Assembly (NCBI GenBank): GCA_038239195.1 | Contig: JBBSEZ010000005.1 | Location: forward strand, 1-64,000 | From: JBBSEZ01 sp038239195 | GTDB taxonomy: Bacteria; Planctomycetota; Planctomycetia; Gemmatales; Gemmataceae | Direction: 5' to 3' | Length of the DNA: 64,000 nucleotides | In this document: one piece after another, positions 60,054 through 64,000 of the stretch | How positions within the stretch are numbered: the stretch's first letter is position 1 | Layout of the letters: every line of letters starts with the position of its first letter | Position numbers and translations under genes: made by a program | Notes under the pieces: model-generated | Database searches by the model: none | The model's input: the letters and a program-made list of their open reading frames with translations, nothing else | Told to the model about the DNA's origin: nothing

Positions 60054-60212
60054 CCGGCGCCGGCCTGGTGGTGCTGGTGTGGGTGGGCTGACCGATCGGG
60101 CAATGGTTGCCTTGGGGGCGGTAGGGCAGCCAGTCGTGACGCCGGTCGGAAGCGCGGGGCCTGCTTGATACGGGCTCGGACCTGACGGCGGTTGCCTCCT
60201 GGGTGTGGTGCC
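60029..60212 (+). pseudogene. Broken head of a clan AA (retropepsin-like) aspartic protease gene
   Basis: Starts with ATG 60029 (MAQLTFPVTGAGLVVLVWVG), overlapping the previous gene by 25 bp as in intact cassettes. A TGA follows, but one base shift gives GLTDRAMVALGAVGQPVVTP, matching the next part of the family, and a further shift gives GLLDTGSDLTAVASWV, which carries the DTGS catalytic motif. After about 60212 the similarity stops where an antisense dCTP-deaminase fragment begins. Two frameshifts plus 3' truncation: not functional. Start and end of the similarity were judged by eye. Confidence 0.7.
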
Positions 60213-60431
60213 GTGCTCGCGCAGCAGCGGGACAACATCGAACGTTGAGCGAGCGGGGTAGACCACGACAGGCTCGGCCAGCTCCTGGGGCTGAGGGAGC
60301 CAGAAGGAGATTTCCTCGTGCAGCGTGAGATCGACCGAAGTGGAGGAGATGGCCTTGTCGGAAGGAAGGGGGGTGATGCGAAGGAGGTCGCGCCGCAACG
60401 CCAGCTTGATCTCCCGATCCGAGGGGATCAT
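60213..60431 (-). pseudogene. 5' fragment of a dCTP-deaminase-type gene
   Basis: From ATG 60431: MIPSDREIKLALRRDLLRIT (20 residues) and SSTSVDLTLHEEISFWLPQP, the unmistakable N-terminus of the dCTP deaminase/dUTPase fold family (canonical MILSDREI and SSTSVDLTL). It runs as far as ARSTFDVVPLLREHG and then enters sequence that is antisense to the protease fragment; the C-terminal catalytic half is missing. The frame continues open only by chance to 60039. ATG overlaps the stop of the preceding small gene (ATGA at 60428-60431), so both were one operon. dCTP deaminases supply dUMP; here none can be made. Confidence 0.75.
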
Positions 60432-60703
60432 GCGGAAACTCCGTTCGGCTCCAACAGAGAAGTGAGCGGCACCCAGATCCGATGCGCCCCCGAGTCCGCT
60501 TCTACAGGAAACTCGATGAGCGCGCTGCCTTTCTCCTTGTCCCGGTAGACCACACCAATCGGAAGAAAGGACTTCCCCTGCCGGTGAGTCACAAAGTCGC
60601 TATCGATCTGGAGAAAGGTCGGAACGTTCTCCGTGTCCCGCACGGCTACCGAGACGTCCACCTTGCCAACCCCGGGACGAACTTCACAGAGTACCAACGG
60701 CAT
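60428..60703 (-). CDS. Small hypothetical protein upstream of the truncated dCTP deaminase
   Basis: A 91-aa protein; ATG 60703 lies after GGAGGCG with a good spacing. Beta-rich and without signal: MPLVLCEVRPGVGKVDVSVA, VPTFLQIDSDFVTH, LPIGVVYRDKEKGSALIEFP and HRIWVPLTSLLEPNGVSA. I do not recognise the family. Four-base overlap of its TGA with the ATG of the deaminase fragment suggests the intact form worked with the deaminase; for instance as a partner in an operon. Divergent from the MscS gene (174 bp between starts). Confidence 0.65.
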   Translation of the reverse strand: MPLVLCEVRPGVGKVDVSVAVRDTENVPTFLQIDSDFVTHRQGKSFLPIGVVYRDKEKGSALIEFPVEADSGAHRIWVPLTSLLEPNGVSA

Positions 60704-60876
60704 GACACGCCTCCGGACCTGCAACCCTCGGCAGGTTACTGTTTCTCGCTTGCTTCATTCTCCCTGAACCGTCGGACAGGAGCAAGAGAGGAGTTGGTGC
60801 GCCGGCCATTCTGGCATTGCCCCAAGGGCCCCGTTGCGGATATTGGGGAGCGTCCTGGACAAAGGAGGCCCCCCTC

Positions 60877-63756
60877 GTGAGCGCGACTCTCTTCTGGATG
60901 CGGGTGACGAAACAGTTCCTGGTTCTCGGCGCCTTCGTCGGTGCCGCAGCGGCCCTCGCCGCCCAGCCCTGTCCACCTACCGCGCCGGCCATCGCGGTGC
61001 GCGCGCCGAGCGAGTTTCTCGCGTCCCCGCGCGACGCGGTCAAGGCGCTCTACTTCGCGACCGTCGCCTACGACTTCCAGCCAAAGCTCATCGACGAGGC
61101 GATCGCCTGCCTCGACCTCGATCCCGCGCAGGCGGCCAACCCGGCCGAGGCGGCCCGCCTGGCCATCGACCTCGAGCAGATCCTGCGCACCCTCTGCGTT
61201 CCCCTCCTCGGCGTACCGGAGAAAACCACCGCCGCCTCGGTGACGATCCTCGAGGAGAAGGGCTTCAAGGTCTCCCTTGCCCGCGGCGCCGACGGGCTGT
61301 GGCGCTTCGACCGCGCCACGGTCGAGCGCATCCCGGCGATGACCCGGGCGGCCCTGAGCCGCTTCCGCGACATGCAAACGGAGCGGGCCGCGCTCAAGGA
61401 ACAGTACACCGACCCCAGCTCTGCCATGCGCCGGTTCCTGATGGACACGATGGCCCGAGACTTCTACTCCGCCGCCAACAGTCTCGACCTCGGCGCCCTC
61501 GATCAGCAGGAGCGCGGCGACAAGGGCCCGCTTCTGGCCCGCCAACTGGCGTTCGTCCTGCAGCGCCGCGGCTGGCTGTTCATGCAGGAAGTGCCCAATC
61601 ATCCCAGCGGCCCCCCCTTCACCTGGCACGCCGACAAGGCCGGCCGCATCGTCGTCGAGCGCGTCCGCCTGGCCGACGGCAAGGACGCCTGGCTGTTCAG
61701 CCGCAAGACCGTGCGGAACATCCAGGCGATGTACGACAAGGTCAAGGACCAGCCCGCCGACCCGCGCTACGTGCGCCTCGGCGTGGCCCTCCCCGCCCTG
61801 GAGGGCGATTGCCCCACGCTGAGCAAGCGGGCCCCGGCGAACGTCCCGCCGCACCTCGCCTCGCCGCGCGCTTTGCTCCAGGGGTTCTTCCGCGTCATGG
61901 ACGCGGCCGAGACGAAGGACTCCCGGCTCGTGGAGGCATTGCCGTTCCTCGATCTCCAGGGCATCCCCCAGGCCGACCACCGGGCCCAGGGCACCAAGCT
62001 CGCCAGCAAGCTCGAGGCCGTGCTGCGCAAGGTTCGCGTCGAGCTCTCCGCCCTCCCCGACGACTGGAACGCTCCCCCGCAGGTCCTCGGCGAGAGGCAG
62101 GGGGTGCGCGTCGAGATCGTTCGGCAGCGCGACGGGTGCTGGCGCTTCAGTCAGAACACCGTCGGGCAGGCGCCGGCGTTCTTCGAGAAGCTGGCCGCCC
62201 GCGACAAGGCCGAGCACGACCGGGCCTCGCACCTCGACAGCGCGCGCGACGCCATGAGCACTTTCTTGACCTGCATGAGCAGCGGCGACTACGACCGCGC
62301 CGCCGACTGCCTCGATCTGGTTGCCTTTCGGCCGGGGACGCGCAACGAGGTCGGCGCCGTGCTGGCTTACAAGCTCAAGTTCATCATCGACCGCATCGGC
62401 CGGGTCTACGTGCAGGAAGTGCCCGACGCCCCCGACGGCCCGCGCTACGTCTTCTACCGGGGCGAGCTGGGCCGGATCGTCATCGCCCGCGAGGGCGATG
62501 GGCCGCGCAAGGGCTGCTGGCGATTCACCCCCGAGACGGTCGTCCTCATCGAGCCGATGTTCCGCGCCGTCCTCCACCTGCCCGTCAACGAGGCCAGCGT
62601 CGAGGGCGCGTTGCCCGCGCCCACCTTCGCGCGCGCGCCGGGCCTCTGGGTGCGGTTTCTCGTCCCGGCCGCCCTCCGCCCCGGCTTCTGGGGCCTCCAA
62701 CTCTATCAGTGGCTCGGCCTGATCGTGGCGTTGCTGATGAGCGCGCTCGTCTCCCGCCTCTTGCTCGCCCAGGTCCATCGCCTGTTCGCCCTGGTCCTGC
62801 GCAAGAGCGGAAGCGTGCTCACCGAGACGTTCGTCGCCGCCAAGCTGCGGCCGCTGACGTGGGTGATGGCCTGGTGGCTGCTGTTCCATGCGCTCGCGCT
62901 GCTCGACCTGCCCGTGCGCTACGTCGATGCGCTGGCGCCATTCAAGACCTTCGGCATGGCCGGGCTGATCGGCTGGCTCGGCCTGCAACTCGTCGATCTG
63001 GCCACGGCGGTCTACACCAACAGCGAGCTGATCCGCCCGCACCGCTGCCTGAGCGACATGGTGGTGCCGGCGTCAATGCGCTCGCTCAAGGCAATCATCT
63101 TGCTGATCCTCGCCGTGTACGTGGTCTATCAGGTGGGCCACGGCGATTCGCTGAGTCGGTTCCTCACCGGGCTCGGCGTGGCCGGCCTGGCCGCCTCGCT
63201 GGCCGCCCAGGACACCTTGAAGAGCTTCCTCAGCACCCTGCTGCTGATCGGCGAGCGGTCGTTCAAGATCGGCGACAAGATCGCGGTCGCCGGCGTGGAG
63301 GGCGTGGTCGAGCAAGTCGGCTTTCGGGCGACCCGGCTGCGCACGGCCGACGGCTCGCTGCTGACCATCCCCAACTCCACCATCGCCTCGGCGCCGATCG
63401 ACAACCTGACGACCAAGGCCTTCAGCCGCTGCAAGGCGTCGCTGCTCATCAACTACGACACGAGGCCGGAACAGATCCTGGTCCTCCGCGACCGCATCCG
63501 CGCCTGGCTGATGGACCATCCCAAGGTGAAGTCGGACAAGGTAGAAGTCAGCGTCAACCGCCTGACGGAGCAGGGCGTGGAAGTCACCGTAGACCTCTAT
63601 CTGACCGACGCGAGTGGCGGCAGCGAGAAAGACCTGAAAGAAGAGATCAACTGCGAACTGCTGCGGCTGTGCGAGGGCCTGGGGGCAGGGGACACCACGT
63701 TGCTCCATCCGCTGGCGCACGGGAGCAAGGGCAAGGAAGGGCGCGCGGCCGCGTGA
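60877..63756 (+). CDS. Large MscS-family mechanosensitive channel
   Basis: A 959-aa membrane protein. The signal-like N-terminus (VLGAFVGAAAALAAQPC) is followed by a long extracytoplasmic part (about 40-600) with three internal units starting APSEFLASPRDAVKALYFA, then DPSSAMRRFLMDTM and SARDAMSTFLTCMSSG, each ending GCWRF or WRFD. The C-terminal 330 residues hold four or more membrane helices and the MscS pore: GLGVAGLAASLAAQDTLKSF, GERSFKIGDKIAVAGVEG, and NSTIASAPIDNL. MscS proteins relieve osmotic pressure; large forms (MscK-like) carry N-terminal regulatory domains. GTG 60877 is chosen: AAAGGAGG lies 8 nt upstream. Stands at the right end of the window. Confidence 0.9.
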   Translation: MSATLFWMRVTKQFLVLGAFVGAAAALAAQPCPPTAPAIAVRAPSEFLASPRDAVKALYFATVAYDFQPKLIDEAIACLDLDPAQAANPAEAARLAIDLEQILRTLCVPLLGVPEKTTAASVTILEEKGFKVSLARGADGLWRFDRATVERIPAMTRAALSRFRDMQTERAALKEQYTDPSSAMRRFLMDTMARDFYSAANSLDLGALDQQERGDKGPLLARQLAFVLQRRGWLFMQEVPNHPSGPPFTWHADKAGRIVVERVRLADGKDAWLFSRKTVRNIQAMYDKVKDQPADPRYVRLGVALPALEGDCPTLSKRAPANVPPHLASPRALLQGFFRVMDAAETKDSRLVEALPFLDLQGIPQADHRAQGTKLASKLEAVLRKVRVELSALPDDWNAPPQVLGERQGVRVEIVRQRDGCWRFSQNTVGQAPAFFEKLAARDKAEHDRASHLDSARDAMSTFLTCMSSGDYDRAADCLDLVAFRPGTRNEVGAVLAYKLKFIIDRIGRVYVQEVPDAPDGPRYVFYRGELGRIVIAREGDGPRKGCWRFTPETVVLIEPMFRAVLHLPVNEASVEGALPAPTFARAPGLWVRFLVPAALRPGFWGLQLYQWLGLIVALLMSALVSRLLLAQVHRLFALVLRKSGSVLTETFVAAKLRPLTWVMAWWLLFHALALLDLPVRYVDALAPFKTFGMAGLIGWLGLQLVDLATAVYTNSELIRPHRCLSDMVVPASMRSLKAIILLILAVYVVYQVGHGDSLSRFLTGLGVAGLAASLAAQDTLKSFLSTLLLIGERSFKIGDKIAVAGVEGVVEQVGFRATRLRTADGSLLTIPNSTIASAPIDNLTTKAFSRCKASLLINYDTRPEQILVLRDRIRAWLMDHPKVKSDKVEVSVNRLTEQGVEVTVDLYLTDASGGSEKDLKEEINCELLRLCEGLGAGDTTLLHPLAHGSKGKEGRAAA

Positions 63757-64000
63757 TCAGCGCCCGAGCAACTTGCTCGCCTCCCACACCTTCACCGTTT
63801 TGTCCCAGCTCCCCGCGGCGACAAGCTTGCCGTCGGGCGACACGGCGACAGCGAGCACCTCGCCCGTGTGTTCGAGGGTGGCCAGCGCCTTCCAGGTCGT
63901 TGCGTTCCACAGGCGCACCTTGCCGGGCCGATTCCAGTCGCCTCCGCCGGTGAGCAACGTCTTGCCGTCGGGGGCGAACGTCATCGCCCAGACGTCGCCG
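63757..64000 (-). CDS. WD40-repeat protein, partial (5' end beyond the window)
   Basis: The C-terminal part of a protein with WD40 beta-propeller repeats: GDVWAMTFAPDGKTLLTGGG, then VRLWNATTWKALATL, GEVLAVAVSPDGKLVAAGSW and DKTVKVWEASKLLGR before the stop at 63757. Typical planctomycete forms carry an N-terminal kinase, sigma-factor or secretion signal which cannot be seen here. The frame is open at the window edge. Tail-to-tail with the MscS gene; the two stop codons are adjacent. Confidence 0.85.
   Translation of the reverse strand, partial: GDVWAMTFAPDGKTLLTGGGDWNRPGKVRLWNATTWKALATLEHTGEVLAVAVSPDGKLVAAGSWDKTVKVWEASKLLGR

Noticed and set aside
60834..63953. 1039-aa frame overlapping the MscS gene
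   Set aside because: Arg/Pro-rich shift of the real frame; the MscS membrane helices and pore motif are in the frame starting at 60877.
1..64000. CRISPR arrays, tRNA or rRNA genes, integrases, attachment sites
   Set aside because: I found no regularly spaced repeats, no tRNA-like GTTCGANTCC T-arm with a cloverleaf, and no recombinase or transposase frame. The helicase operon therefore shows no visible integration boundary within the window.

Overview
The window is very GC-rich chromosomal DNA, most likely from a planctomycete of the Gemmata/Isosphaera type. The evidence is the gene content: a cytochrome-c protein of the DUF1587/1595/1592/1588/1585 type followed by a Tat-exported DUF1552 protein, a TIGR03067-type secreted protein, a DUF1080 secreted protein, two secreted PQQ-type beta-propellers, zinc-ribbon plus membrane-segment proteins, a DUF6134-like secreted protein, and several small proteins of types I know from planctomycetes. 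The phylum is an inference; there is no rRNA or tRNA in the window. Long antisense open frames are common because of the base composition and were not annotated.

Layout. 0.3-13.6 kb: a membrane-anchored ParA-type ATPase, an SF1 helicase, secreted and metabolic housekeeping genes (PQQ propeller + NIPSNAP, DJ-1 + HAD phosphatase, NagD-like HAD, D-aminoacylase-type amidohydrolase) and two zinc-ribbon membrane proteins. 13.6-18.1 kb: a nested repeat/miniature element, a ferredoxin-MBL fold protein, two tiny genes, a DUF1080 protein, a cupin and a GH5-like secreted glycosidase. 18.1-20.6 kb: an operon with a clear sigma-70-like promoter encoding a VWA protein and a divergent adenylosuccinate-synthetase (PurA) homologue. 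22.97-35.56 kb: a tight five-gene operon of 12.6 kb, the most unusual locus here. It encodes an uncharacterised 656-aa protein, a coiled-coil protein with a degenerate McrB-type AAA+ domain, an uncharacterised 322-aa protein, a 1992-aa DEAD/DEAH helicase with DUF1998-type C-terminus (DruE-like), and a NERD-nuclease/UvrD-type helicase. I read it as a candidate anti-mobile-element defence system not matching a described type in full. 35.5-49.1 kb: thioesterase, esterase, PQQ propeller, SprT-like metallopeptidase, peroxiredoxin pair, the DUF1592/DUF1552 pair, small proteins and a methyltransferase. 49.1-64 kb: secreted hydrolases (acetyl-xylan-esterase type, CocE type, HtrA-type protease), TPR, HlyD adaptor, a LolA-like/esterase fusion broken by an in-frame stop, a deletion scar joining two truncated genes, a large MscS channel and the end of a WD40 gene.

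Repeats and decay. Two dispersed palindromic families are visible: a GGACGGCTC/GAGCCGTCC element (four loci, two of them with clear terminal inverted repeats) and a GCTTGCCGTTTCG hairpin (two loci). One copy of the first abuts an 88-bp miniature element with 13-bp inverted ends and a TCA target duplication. At least four genes look broken (in-frame TAA codons at about 47742 and 58033, frameshifted aspartic-protease head at 60.03 kb, truncated dCTP-deaminase head at 60.4 kb) and one more may be frameshifted (about 21.0 kb); these could be real decay or assembly errors.
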